Assembly: GCA_008477525.1 (NCBI GenBank)
Contig: SPDT01000005.1
Coordinates: 4,898,001 to 4,962,000 of the forward strand
Direction: 5' to 3'
Length of the DNA: 64,000 nt
DNA from: Hypomyces perniciosus
Taxonomy: Eukaryota > Ascomycota > Sordariomycetes > Hypocreales > Hypocreaceae
The notes below the pieces were generated by a model, which saw nothing but the letters and a program-made list of their open reading frames with translations, did no database searches and had not been told where the DNA came from. Below are positions 48,701 through 60,400 of the stretch, one piece after another. Position numbers and translations under genes: made by a program. Positions within the stretch are counted from its first letter, which is position 1. Each line of letters opens with the position of its first letter.

Positions 48701-51289
48701 TCATGGGTGAAGAGCATACCTTGATCTACCGGAAATCCAACGATGATATGGCTTCAGCATATCGCAAAGTCCTTGAGAAGGCACAAACGCCCGAAGCGTG
48801 GGAAGAAAAGTACGAGAAGCTACTTGATGACGAGGCCACACCGTCATTAAAGTCTCTCCGAACGCTTCTTCATGAAGGCGAGCGAATTCCTTGCGAAATT
48901 ACGTCTCTTCCTATTCTAAAGGAGTTTGTTGATAAATGCAACGATTGGGTTGAGGAAGCTACAAACTACATTGTTCGGAAACAACAGAATCGCCGCAAAA
49001 GCGAAAAGGCCTGGCAAAGCGGCGCACGGCGCGGTAGTGGTCACCAAGATCAAAAAGAACGAGAGTCTCGAAATGTGAGCAACATATATCGGTTACTAAG
49101 AGAAGCGGAGCATATTGGTTTCGACTGCCCAGAGATAGCTCAACTTCAAGAACGGGCATCTGCCATCAAAGAGTTTCAAGCCAATGCTTCGCGAGCCCTC
49201 GATAATACCGCAACCGTGCCGGTCGAAACGATCGAGGAGCTACTTGAAGAGGGGCGCAGCTTTAATGTGGATACGCCCGAAGTTGAAAAGCTCTCTCGAG
49301 TGCTTGAACAGCTGCGCTGGAATCAGAAAGCCCGGTCGAGCCGCGGCATGTTCATGTCTTTGAAAGAAGTACAAGATCTTACTGAGGAGGGAAAGCGACT
49401 TGAAATTCCGGCTTATAATGACCACCTGAAATTCTACTGTGATCAGATGCAGGCGGGTCAAACTTGGGAGGCAAAGGCAAGGGAGCTTATAAATGCCGAG
49501 TTTGTTCACTATCCACAGCTTGAGGCGCTCTCCATCCAGGTGCAGGCCAATGCTCTCCCTGTCTCGCCGGATATCCTTGCTGCTGTGGACCAGATTCTGC
49601 ATAAGCAGCGTGAAGCTCACCGTCAGATTCTCGATTTGACCGAACGGTGCCGCAATCCTGACTTCAGAAAGAGACCCAAGTACACCGAGGTTGTCGATAT
49701 ATCCAGGAGGCTTGATGATCTAAATTCCAAACCCAATGGGACTCTAGATTTGGAAAACGAGAAGAAGCGACACGAGGATTGGATGCGGAAAGGCAAGAAA
49801 TTATTTGGAAAATCCAATGCACCTCTACATATTCTCAAAAGTCATCTTGAATATGTCCTCGAGCGCAACTCCGACTGCTTCGATACTGAACACGACACAC
49901 CACGCCTGCCAGGAGAGCCTGTATCTCGAGAGGCCAGCCCAGAGCCTGGTGCCAATCGGTGGGAAGACCCTCGATCTAGGCAAGTGTTTTGCATCTGCAG
50001 GAAGATTGAGGCTGGTATGATGATCGAATGTGAACTCTGCCACGAATGGTAAGTCGCCTTGGAAAAGTTTACATGGGAAGTAGTGGCTGACATGAACAAT
50101 CAGGTATCATTACAAATGTTTGAAGATTGCCCGAGGCAAAGTCAAAGAGGATGATAAGTACACCTGTCCGATTTGCGATTGGCGAATGAAGATTCCTCGT
50201 GATGCAGCACGTCCGAAACTAGAGGATCTTGTGGCCTTGGCAGATGAGGTTTCATCACTGCCCTTCCAACCCGAGGAAGACGAGGTTCTCCGTTCTATAA
50301 TTGACAATGCTCAAAACTTCAGAGACAGGATTGCTCGATACTGCAATCCACTTCTGTCGACCGAGGCTGAGGCAGAGACTCAGCGATTCTTTCTTCGAAA
50401 ACTCGAGGGTGCCGAGATTCTCCTTTCGTATGAGACGAACTTCTTCCGCCAGGAGCTCCATAAATGGTGTCCCGTTGCTCCCGAAGCGCCGCCGATTCTG
50501 GAGATTTCCTTGAGCACCCGTAAGCCGAGACCAACGAAGCTACAGAAGATGTTGGTGGAGTATGGCGTTGATAACCCGGATGACCTTCCGGAACATGCCA
50601 AGGGCAAAGCTAATAGCCTGCGACGCAAGGCTGCAAATGCAGAGGCAGCAGCAGCAGCGGCTCAAGTCCCCACGGCCATGCCTACCGTGCCAAATCCAAA
50701 CAACACGGCATATGGCCCCCATCCATACTTTGCTCGTGCATCTCATTCGCAAACCCCTAGTGGCTCGGCTGCTTCTCACGGACACCTGGAAAGATCTGGC
50801 TCGCCCTCAGAAGGCGGCCGTCTGAAGACAGAATCTGTGGACACGGACAACGGATTGCATGGTTTTCTGGGTGCTGGCGGCCCTCAGCTTGTCGTTGATA
50901 ACTCCTCTATGTCCCTCGAGGAGAGACTCCTGGATGGACGAGAGGACGACATTGATCTACGTACGGAATCGGGGAAGAGTAAGGCTCTTGAGATCTTCGG
51001 CCGTACCGAGATGGGGAGGAAGAAAGCCGAGCAAATTTGGGGCCCTGATGTCTGGCGCACAAGGCAGGGGTCTATTAGTGACCATGGTCGGCCTATTACG
51101 CCAGCAGACCTGGATGAGAGTGCAAAACAGGACGACGGAAAGGTGGATCAGATGTTCAAGGAGATGACGAACCAAGATGACGACGAAGATCAAAAGAAGA
51201 AAGATACCACGGCAGCAAACGCACCCGTTACTGCGGAGTTACTTGAGAGCGAGAGGAATGGACTCGAAGCCATGTTAGACGGCGACTAG
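45776..51289 (+). CDS. KDM5: KDM5/JARID1-type histone H3K4 demethylase
   Basis: Nuclear JmjC demethylase of H3K4me3/me2. Six exons (45776-46198, 46271-46319, 46384-47181, 47239-47330, 47383-50048, 50104-51289) give 1737 aa. Order: JmjN (about 94-135, [20 protein letters not shown]), ARID (about 165-265, [20 protein letters not shown]), PHD1 (about 455-505, [20 protein letters not shown]), JmjC, C5HC2 finger ([20 protein letters not shown]), PLU-1 helical region and a second PHD (about 1324-1372, [20 protein letters not shown]). JmjC iron ligands are H641 and E643 (WHNEDH) and H729 (YHAGFN), with the expected spacing of 88. The oxoglutarate site KTWYGIP is present. All catalytic residues are intact. 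An in-frame ATG at 45743 could add 11 residues. Confidence 0.95.
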
Positions 51290-51939
51290 GAAATCGCTCT
51301 AAGAGATGCTTAAAATCTGGCGAGGCGTTCAATCTGGTTATGGACAGGATGGGGAGTTCTAGCAATTGCTACTACGGAAGGAATTGTTTGTATGATATAA
51401 TATTGAGGACGCACTGTATTACAATGTTCACAGGACATACGGCGTATCGAAGAAGGGTGGATATTTTTGCGTCTTTGAGGGGTATGACGGTGGCGCGAGA
51501 GAGGCGTGGGCACACAAGTGCCCACCATGTTTCTGTTTGATCTGAGAAGGTTGTTTGCAATTTGATAAGTCTGTTATTAGGACCGATGGTCGGTCGCACA
51601 CACGAAGAACACGAGGGATGTACATGGTGTTGTACGGAAATAAATCTTCAACCTCATTGCGATCAAATTGGCCTAATTGAGCAAGGCAATTGGTGCCATA
51701 ATCCCATTCATTGGTGAATGTGTAATGTGTGTTGCTTCTCAAGGTGTTGAATCTGATATGTCTAAATACTTTAGACGTTGCGTCACCCTCCGTATATATA
51801 CCTCTATTGAATGACCAATTGTTGAATAAATGGTCTGCTCTAAAACGCTTTAAATATCCCACCCAAACGCCATCCGGATGCAGAAAGGGACTAAAAAGAG
51901 TCATTGGTTGATCCCCACCAAACGCAACCAGAACAAGAA
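51290..51939. other. 3' flank of KDM5 and of the GTP cyclohydrolase relic
   Basis: No supported gene. A long antisense frame continues here from the GTP cyclohydrolase relic only because its original stop has been lost; the encoded sequence has no family match. Confidence 0.6.
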
Positions 51940-52662
51940 CTGGGCAGTTGACACCAACGAGGTTGAGGAACTCGTTGCGGGTCTTGGACCTGCGATCGAA
52001 GCAGCCGAGGACGCAGTTGGTGATGGTGGTGCTGGTCTGCTCGACGTTGCGCATGGCCATGCAGAGGTGGCTGGATTCCATGACGACGGCGACAGCTTCT
52101 GGTTTGGATCTCCACGATGGCTTGGGCGACTTCTTTGGTGAGGCGCTCTTGGCTTGGATCTGGAGGCGGCGGGCGTACATTTCGGCGATATGGAACAGTT
52201 TGAAGTGGTCGAAGACGGTGTCGCGGGGAGGCAAGAGATGGGAGAGGGCACGACGTGGTGCTCGCAAAGCTAGAAGTGTATTAGAATTGAGTTTATCTCG
52301 AATCACTGAGTTGAATTGGGTGGGTTGACTTACTGAAACGACCTCAATGTCTTTGACAATGGCCTTTATGAAACAAGGCATTGTTTATTCCTCAATGTTG
52401 ACTTGGTAGCCTTTGACCCTCTCGGTCAGGGTCCTCGCCGATACACTCCAGTAGTGTCCGGACAGCCCCGCGCATCTTGTCTAGTTGTTGCTCATGATAT
52501 TGCGACGCTTCCCAAAGGCGCTGGGGGCACCATTCGGGGGCGCATCGTTGTCTGCGACAGCTTCTTGCTGCTGGATTTGCGCTTGCGCTGACCGTTTCAG
52601 TCTTCGCTTGAAGAGGAGGAGGAGGCGGCAATGCTGCCAGCGTCGTCCTTGGTCTTGGCCAT
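51940..52662 (-). pseudogene. Broken copy of GTP cyclohydrolase I
   Basis: GTP cyclohydrolase I makes dihydroneopterin triphosphate for folate/pterin synthesis. The original start appears to be at 52662 (MAKTKDDAGSIAASSSSSSE), soon followed by a TGA. Later fragments lie in different frames: LDKMRGAVRTLLECIGEDPD, KGYQVNIEE (after loss of the usual intervening segment), NNALFHKGH, IVKDIEVVS, an intron-like gap, LCEHHVVP (zinc-site Cys and His kept), IAEMYARRLQIQ, then ERLTKEVAQAIVEIQ shifted by one base. The frame returns for VAVVMESSHLCMAMRNVEQT and KTRNEFLNLVGVN. The usual stop is lost. At least two small deletions and several frameshifts, some compensating, mean it cannot make a normal enzyme. 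An intact copy should exist elsewhere. Confidence 0.85.
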
Positions 52663-53419
52663 TGGGACGGTGGCACCCAATCGAGGAATTGGGCGAAGGG
52701 GAGGTGATGTTTGAGGGGTATGAATATTATGTGAAGATGCGATGCGAGAAGTGCCGACTGTCAGATGCCGAAAGGACGAGAAAATCGAGAGTTTCGGGGT
52801 CTTGGCTTATCTTATCGGAGGGTTTTTGACGTCAGAATGGGCGCAAGGTGGGGAACCTGGAAGCACCAGCCCAGCACTACGAAGTACGGAGTAGTACTTC
52901 GTATGTACATAGGTACAGAGTACTCCGAGACTGTGTCATTGACATTTTGTCCTCGTTCTCGTTTTCGTTTTCAAACAATTGTCAGGGGCACTTTTAGATG
53001 GAAATACCAATGTAGACTCTATAGTGACAATTCTAATGAAGCCTCCATTAAATAATAACTCACAGACCTTTATTGACCAGAAGATGTGACTATTTGCGCT
53101 AGGTACTGCCTCTGCGAAGTATTCTGTATGCGGGCTGACACAGTGCCAAAGTCGGTAAATACAGATGTTTCCTCGTTCAGCTTAGCGCTCTTTCGTGTTT
53201 CTCTTCTGCAAGTCCTGTCTTTCCTTACCCACACGTGATTCCCCGCGTGCAGCCTCATCAACGCGTCACTTCAAGCACGCTTTCCGTTGGCATCATCAGA
53301 TCTCACTTTGCGCAACGCTCGATATCTCTCTGAGAAACGCAGCAACAAAACAGGCAGATTTATTATGCTAATGCAAACACCTCTCGGTTGAATTTTCCGC
53401 ATCCTCGCCTGCCGGAGTC
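52663..53419. other. Intergenic region with a TACGAAGTA hairpin; TAF11 promoter
   Basis: No gene. A hairpin made of three motif copies lies at 52878-52903. The last 200 bases are the TAF11 promoter and leader. An open frame at 52765-53055 has no motif. Confidence 0.55.
52878..52903. repeat. Hairpin of TACGAAGTA/TACGGAGTA motifs
   Basis: TACGAAGTAC (52878-52887) and its exact complement GTACTTCGTA (52894-52903) flank a six-base loop GGAGTA. The loop side completes a TACGGAGTA copy at 52885-52893. A 10-bp perfect stem. Confidence 0.9.
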
Positions 53420-54434
53420 ATGGCTTCTCCACCGTACGCCACTTCGCCGTCGGCCATGTCGCCTCCTTACCCTTCACCAGCCCAAATCCCGAACAAGAAG
53501 CGCTCGTCGAACCTCGATGTCAACGCACCTCCTGGAAAGCGCAGAAAGGGCTCCATGATCTCTCCAGCATCTGGACCGGCCCATCCCCTCCGCCAAACCT
53601 CGTTTCCGCCCGAAGCTGCTTCGCCTTATCCACGCTCGCCGTCAGTGGATGCGGCCTCACATGTTAGTGGAAGCGTGGTCAGCGCTGCGACGAGCGGAGT
53701 AGCCAAAAAGAAGCGAGGAAGGAAAGCCAAAAACGTGAAAGGAGATGATTCAGCAGAGAAGACTCCTAGTTTGGTTGGTGGTAAGGCGCCCACCAATGTG
53801 AGCGGCCAGGGCGGTGATAAGGAGCTGGAAGATGATGAGGATGACGAAAAGGCCGAGATGGCACTGGAGGATGTAGTCGCGCGGACACAAGAGCAGAAGC
53901 AAGAAGAAATAAGATTGAGGGCTATGCTCGTGGAAGCGTTTGACAGCGAACAGTACAATCGGTATGAGCTCTGGCGAGCTGCAAAATTGTCTGATGCGGT
54001 TGTGAAGAGGGTGAGCCCCGTATCTTGTAAACACATGGTGATACGAGTAGTATGCTTACGAAGCGCAGGTCGTCAATGCAACGGTATCACAATCGGTTCC
54101 TCAGATGGTTGCGACTGCTGTCAAGGCAGTGGCGAAGCTCTTTGCGGGAGAGATTATCGAGGCGGCACGAAACGTACAAGCCGAATGGATCGTTGCCGGA
54201 GAGAAGCAGAGCGAACTACCGACGCCGCCACCCTCGACGAATGAAGCGGAGAATGACGAGGAGATTGACTTGAAGAGAGGACCGATGCGACCTGATCATC
54301 TACGAGAGGCTTGGAGGCGATACAAAATGTGTGGCGAGAGTCACGGCGTGGGAGTGCAGCAGCTGTGGCACGCGCAACAGGCGACTGGAGTGGAAAGATT
54401 TTCAACAAGGACGCGGGCCAGGCTGTTCAAGTGA
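53420..54434 (+). CDS. TAF11: TAF11, TFIID subunit 11
   Basis: Histone-fold subunit of TFIID (TAFII28-like), pairing with TAF13. Two exons (53420-54010, 54069-54434) give 318 aa. A long Ser/Pro-rich and basic N-terminus (KKKRGRKAKN) leads to an acidic stretch and the histone-fold domain, EQYNRYELWRAAKLSDAVVK, which joins across the intron to VVNATVSQSVPQMVATAVKA and KLFAGEIIEAARNVQAEW. A conserved tail follows (LKRGPMRPDHLREAWRRYK). If the intron is ignored the frame ends wrongly at 54244. A Ser-Pro-rich N-terminus of this kind is usual in filamentous fungal TAF11. Confidence 0.92.
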
Positions 54435-55059
54435 GGACAGACCAGACAAGACAACAAGGCACGGTAGGGTAAGGTAATGAATGGTTTTGGCGTCCGGGCA
54501 GGAAAGCAGGCATGGTTGATGGCATTATTCATTATTAGACGAATTGCAGCGTCTTTCACGACGAAGTCAACAGACCAGAGCTCCCCATAGATAATATGAT
54601 ACCCCCAACATTTTCAGACTTTCTTGCATATTCAAGCGCGATGATGACACAGAGTGGCTCTCATTAGTCCGTTGAATTGCCTGTTTCGTCTCAAGTGCGA
54701 CTCCGTTACTGGGGCCATCTGTTGGTGGAGCTGCTCTGTCTGCCTAGGAAACGGATCGAATTTTTTTTTTCTACCTGGGATCCATGGAGTGTCGAATTTT
54801 ATGAACTAATAGTGAAAGCGTCCGAGACGCGCTTGTGCTTACAAACTCTTCACTTTTCACTTCAAAACATACATTCGTGAATTGTAACGACATTACTGCT
54901 CCATTTGATTTCAGTGATATATATATTTGACAGCTTTCATACGAATTGAGAATCACAATGCCGAGGGCAAAGGCATGTATTATTTCTTGTACCTGTTTGT
55001 TCTATCCCTGTGCTTTTTTTTTGCCTTTTGTTTGCTTTGTCTGCTATCTGTCCTTGCGC
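54435..55059. other. Spacer between TAF11 and the bZIP gene
   Basis: TAF11 3' flank and the promoter or first exon(s) of the bZIP gene. Poly-T tracts occur at about 54761-54772 and 55014-55022. The start of the bZIP gene could not be fixed within it. Confidence 0.5.
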
Positions 55060-55135
55060 ATGTCACTGGTTTTTTTTCCTGAAAAGTTTCGCACCATGGC
55101 ATCGCACTCCTCGCTAACATGCCCAATTCTTCTAG

Positions 55136-55885
55136 GACAGCGATAGCTCAGCAAAGACAAGTGCGGCAGCTATTCGCATTAGAGAGAACCAGCGTCGCTC
55201 TCGGGCGCGGCGGAAGGAGTATGTTGAGGGCATGCAGAAGAAGCTGCAAGAGTATGAGAGCAAAGGCGTTGCCGCGACTTTGGAGATGCAGCAGGCAGCC
55301 CGCGATGTCGCCATTGAGAACTCTAGATTGAGGCTGCTATTGGCGCACAGTGGTGTTACTGACGAGGCCATTGATGGGTTTTTGCAGTCGTTCAAGAGCC
55401 AGGATGGCACTGAGGCCGATGCCGATGCCGATGCCGATGCCGATACTGATGCCCACCACGCATTGGGAATGATGCCGAGAGCAGCGTCTGTGATGCAGAC
55501 TTCTTCGACCATGGCGACGCTTTTCCCGGAGCATGCTCACATCGACAAACTGGCTGTGCTTGCGAGTGCCAGCGTGCAACAGAGCTGCTGCGGAGCCGAA
55601 TCGCACGGGACCATGATGACGCCAGATGACTCCACGACAGCACCAAGCACAGGACCCGTGACGCCAAACTCGAGCACCCTCAACACGCCTCCTCCCGGGG
55701 ATCAGTATTTCGATTCTCCGCTGCAGTTGTCGTGCGATGCGGCTGCTCAGATCATTGCGCAGATGCAGGGCTGTGGCGATCGCGAGTTGGCCAAGGAGGG
55801 TCTGGGATGCAACGGCCAGGACGAGTACCTTGTTCAGAATTCGGCGTTTTTGAAGATCCTCGAAGCGGCGTCCATTTTCAATTAA
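55136..55885 (+). CDS. bZIP transcription factor (5' exon unresolved)
   Basis: Sequence-specific nuclear transcription factor of fungal bZIP type. The exon begins after a clear acceptor (GCTAAC branch site, TTCTAG) at 55136. It encodes IRIRENQRRSRARRKEYVEG, the basic region with the N-x-x-x-(R/S)SRARR pattern, and a leucine-zipper-like helix MQKKLQEYESKGVAATLEMQ ... VAIENSRLRLLLAH. The rest is Ser/Thr/Pro-rich with a run of Ala-Asp dipeptides encoded by a GCCGAT hexanucleotide repeat (about 55418-55445), ending at TAA 55883-55885. Where translation starts is unclear: an ATG at 55060 (MSL, then a poor GTTTTT donor) would join in phase, or a farther upstream exon exists. The 249 codons given are certain only as the last exon. 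Confidence 0.75.
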   Translation, partial: DSDSSAKTSAAAIRIRENQRRSRARRKEYVEGMQKKLQEYESKGVAATLEMQQAARDVAIENSRLRLLLAHSGVTDEAIDGFLQSFKSQDGTEADADADADADTDAHHALGMMPRAASVMQTSSTMATLFPEHAHIDKLAVLASASVQQSCCGAESHGTMMTPDDSTTAPSTGPVTPNSSTLNTPPPGDQYFDSPLQLSCDAAAQIIAQMQGCGDRELAKEGLGCNGQDEYLVQNSAFLKILEAASIFN

Positions 55886-57466
55886 GCTGGGGGACCCTTG
55901 TGAAGATGCTCAAGCAACATTTTAAGGCTCGTTTCCTGCTCCACCAATCGCCAATCCACTCGGTTGGATAGAGCAGTTCCGCCAGCACTTCGATGAACGG
56001 CACTCGGGATACCTATGATGAGGTCGATTACGAACCATCGATCGCTCGCTCGCCTTTGATCAACGTCGCCGCTAATCGCGCGATCTCTAGATCCGAATTC
56101 ATGGCCCGTCACGAACCGCCTTTTATGCTCTGTCGGCACCAAAATGGATCGGAGAGCTTTCAACGTCGGCTTCCGGGACTCTGGATTCTTCAATCAACGA
56201 CTGAAATAAGACCTATGCCCGCAAGCCAGTGGCCCCTAGACCCGAGAGTCGAACCCGTCTTTGGCCCGCGAGAATGTCGCCCCTATGTCTTGTCGCGAAG
56301 TACGGTTCTCTAGAATCCGTTGCGGGGGCCGAATGTCTGATTCATATCCAACAGGTCTTTTCGTACGTGCGAGTGCCTGGGGAATATGGATGGCACAAAG
56401 GGAGGAGAACAACACATGCGAGACGAGGACGCCAAGCTGGGTCCCGGACCATGATAGTCGCAGCAACACCCTCGGCTATACCAGCCATCTGATGACTGGC
56501 GGTCCTGTCACTAGGAACCTCAGCTACTGGTGGTCTTGTACCTCACCTGACCTGGGCATAAGATTGCTTTAGCATCCTGACAGGCCACAGGGCCACGCGG
56601 GCAAGCAAATGCACGGAGGCGAAGAAACCCTGTATGTTATCGAGGCCCTGTCAGCATTGTTAAGGATGTCCGAGGGTTTGAGCACGCTTGTGGAGGAGAG
56701 CCTGCTCGGGACAGGCTACCTCTCAGTTCCTTGCAGTCAGATATGCTCGCATGATTGTTTATTGACTTGATCCCCACACATTTTGAGGGTAGCACGTTCG
56801 ATAGTCTCATGTCGATGAAGTTCTGCACCCTAGGTAGTGGGTGATGACGAGTGTTAGACATCGCTGCAACATGTTCAAGAACCTCACTAACAAGTTGAAG
56901 ATTATCGGACTTGGCTGGAGGAGCTTGTGGGCGCTCTGGTGAAGGAAAGGTGTAACAGATCAATTCGCCGCTTGCAGAACTTCTTACTGCAGCGCCGAAC
57001 AATGATCAGGCACGCTGCTAGCGAGTAGCAAAATAACTATGAATGACCTAGTTTCACCATCATAATTCATGTTACCATTTATTACATAATCTCATGGCGA
57101 AGAATCTAAATGCTGGTGTATCTGTTTCTTGTCGATGCATGGTTTCTATCCAGTGCTTAACCTGAGTATCTTGTGCATATTGAGCTATACCCTCGTCACT
57201 ACCTCACATCTTCATTCATGTCCACTATGCCAAACAAAAGAAAACTGTCTAAGAAGCATGACCAAAAACGCAGAACATATACACATAATGTAAACTCAAC
57301 CCCGGTTTACGGTGTCGTATGGGTATGTAAATAGTCAGACGCAGTCTGCATTCGACAGCCATCCAGAATCACCATAACCTGAAACAGCCCTCGATCTGTA
57401 CACCGCCTTGTTCCACCGAAAATAATACCGCAGTAGAGTAATTTAGACTCGAAAGTAGCTCCCAAA
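55886..57466. other. Gene-free region between the bZIP and HET genes
   Basis: 1.6 kb. Open frames on both strands (for example 55993-56313, 56637-57002) show no recognisable motif. I see no gene or repeat. Confidence 0.55.
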
Positions 57467-60400
57467 TCATCGGTATGGGTTCTGTGGATAGGGAGCAGAA
57501 GTGCCTCCCTTGTACGGGGAATCAGCATCTGGGGACTGTGGATTCGGCGGTGGTTGATAAGATGGGGTGGAAGCAGCCCGTCCAACAATAGTGGTAGAGC
57601 TTTGACTGAATCTGGGAGCCATCTCTGTGGAGTATGTCGTCGTCGGTCGCTCGTATGTGATGCTCTGTGATCTAGGGACATTTTGTTCCATCATCTCCTG
57701 TAATCGAACTGACTGACTAGGTGGCTGGTAGACGACAGATGATGAAGCCAGCCGGGAAGGGAGATTCACTGACGAATATCGGCCTTTGGAGTCGTACTCT
57801 GTTGATCCTAGAGATGGGTATGGGCTCTGACCAGAAGGGTTTGTAGGATATGCAGCAGGGGCACTCTGATTTGGTGCATATTTTGCAGGGGCACTCTGAC
57901 GAGGAGGATATGCTGCGGGAGCACTCTCATTAGGTGCATATGCAGCGGGTGCACTCTGAGCCGGTCCATAACGTGGAGGGGCGCTTTGAACAGGTGCATA
58001 CGGAGACGGAGCACTTTGGACGGGGCCGTATCTCCTGTATGGAACCTCCGGCAACGGGGGAGGCATCTGATATGCGGGTGCGCTGCCAGGGGGTACTGGC
58101 ATTGGCAACCTTGTATCCGGTTGAACATGCATCTCTGGAGGGAATCTGCGGTCCCGAAACTCCCTACACGTCTCGGAAGTGTCAAAGTAAGTCACAATTT
58201 CCTGATGCCCTTCAAGAGATGCAACCGTACGGGCGTCACCCCCCTGGTAGATAACAGTGGCAAAGGCGTCCGGGTAAGTAACCCTGAAATATTGGCTCAT
58301 TGATACAAACGGATCAGCATCCCATTGACAAAGGATATTGACGCACTCCATCCTTCCGCAAGAGGCCGCAATGTGAAGCGCTGTATTTTGTTGTACTACA
58401 GAGAGGGGTGTCGGTACCAAGTTTATCAAGTGTTGTAGACATTCCACATGTCCGAACATAGCAGCAAAGTCCATGGGTGTTAGATTCAGGACGTCCGTCT
58501 TGCAGTCCAGTAGAGCCTGGTGACGAACCAGAACCTCCACAGCCCCAGCTTGTCCGCTTCGACAAGCCGCATGCAGTGGACTTCTTCCAAGGTCGTCTGT
58601 CAGATCGATAGATGCATCGAGCTGTATCAGTGCCTCTATTGCTTCACATGAGCCTGCCGCAGCTGCATGCCAGAGAGCCGTTCGGCCGTATTTGTCTCCG
58701 CAGTCCACAAAGCAATACCAACTGCGCTTTGCAAGGGCCCTGATGGCATTAACGTTGTTGCTAGCTGCTGCCCTGTGGAGAGGTGTCTCTTCATAGTCAT
58801 TTCGGGGTGCTAGCCCTACGTGTAGATAACCCTATTCCATAACGTCCTTGAAGAAGGAGGCGCCATATTCCGAGTCTGGGCTACATGCTGCAGCCAAGTG
58901 GAGCGCTGTGTCGCCATTTGGTGTTGACCTGATGGAGGTGAGATTCCCTGGACCTGTTTCAGCGCCGAAATGACTTGCAAATGCACCCCAGACCTTTGTA
59001 TTGCAGAGCGCAGCGATGTGACTAGCCGCCAGTCCACTCTTTGTTAGCCCATAGATGTCGACTCCATTCGTCAAGAGAAGGCGGACACATCGAATAGAGC
59101 CACCGGCAACAGCCCAATGCAACGGTGCCAAGCCGTAATAGTCCGTGGTGAATTCCCCAAGGTCTGGTCCCTTGTTCAAAACCTGCTCTACCCTGGCGAT
59201 GTCACCATCGAACAAGGCTTCTGCCAGTTCCTCAGACACCTGTATCGCAGAATCTGCCTCAGAGGAGGATCGCTTTTGTCTCAATGTCATGAGGAAGTCG
59301 TAGATGGGCTTCATGAAGTTACCAGATACTGTGCCCATGTTATCGCCTGGGAGTGGTCTGCCTCCTACAGGATGTAAGAGAGGCAAATGCGACATGTAGT
59401 CGTGCATAAATCCGGTCGAGCTGCTGACACAGCATTGCTCCGTAATCATCCTCACTCGGCTCTCATAGGGAGTAGGGGTTAGCACTGGATCGTTTTGGAC
59501 AATTAAACGAAGGAGCTGGTTTATTTGTGCCAACTCCTTGCCGGTTTGAATCTCCAATGTAGGGGACACCAAGATAGAGATGTAGAGACGCCCCTGGAGC
59601 TGTATGCCTTCGACGGCTGCGCTTGTCACTAATGAGGCATCGTCACCCAGTGAGTCCCGGAGCATCTTTCCAGTGACCTCTGCAATTCTGGTTGATGTAA
59701 TTTTCTCAATCCCTTCGTTGATCTGGTGGTAAATCAACTCGAGAGACGATGTGCGACCCGAGAGTTGGAAGCACCATCCCTCCCATTCCATTGCATTTAG
59801 GCGCCTTAAACCGACCACAACGTCCACCTTTTCATCGGTTTTGGAGACACTTTGAAACCGAAATACACCCATGGCTCTGAGCTTACGGGAATAGTCCACC
59901 TTTAGTGTCATTGTTGCCGAGTTCCACTGATGTACAGGGAATGCCTCCAGCAGTCTGTACTGTACGCCGTCAGATGCACTGAGGCCTTCCATGTGCAGGG
60001 GCGAGATCCTGAACTGCGGGAGGTGGTAGTAGACTGGTTGTTGTCTGACGTAAATTGAGCGGTAACCCTCATAGTCGGTTATAAACTGCGATATAGGAGG
60101 AGGTACAAATGTTTGGGTCTTGGTTTGCAGGCGTCCGAACTGGTCTTCGGATAGTCGACGCAAGAGGATGGCAGGGCACTGGTATAAATCTCCCACTCGC
60201 ATGACACAATCCAGTATCGCGTAGTAATCGTCTTCCATGTCGTCACTATCCATGACGGGCCGAAGATATAGCTGGACGCGGAGACCTTGGTTGGTGATGC
60301 TAGATGGAGCGCTGGCATATACAGGCAATGGCGGCAGAGGCTGTAATTTGCCGGCGTCCCGGAACTGCGCCGGCGATTGTGCCAGCATGCCAAACAAGGC

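Noticed and set aside
51428..52381. 317-codon minus-strand open frame as a normal gene
   Set aside because: It contains GTP cyclohydrolase I blocks mixed with out-of-frame sequence, starts inside the gene and runs past the lost stop. It is a by-product of the relic.
56230..56300. tRNA-like GGTTCGACTC on the minus strand
   Set aside because: A four-pair T-stem is possible, but no acceptor or anticodon stem can be drawn at the right distance.
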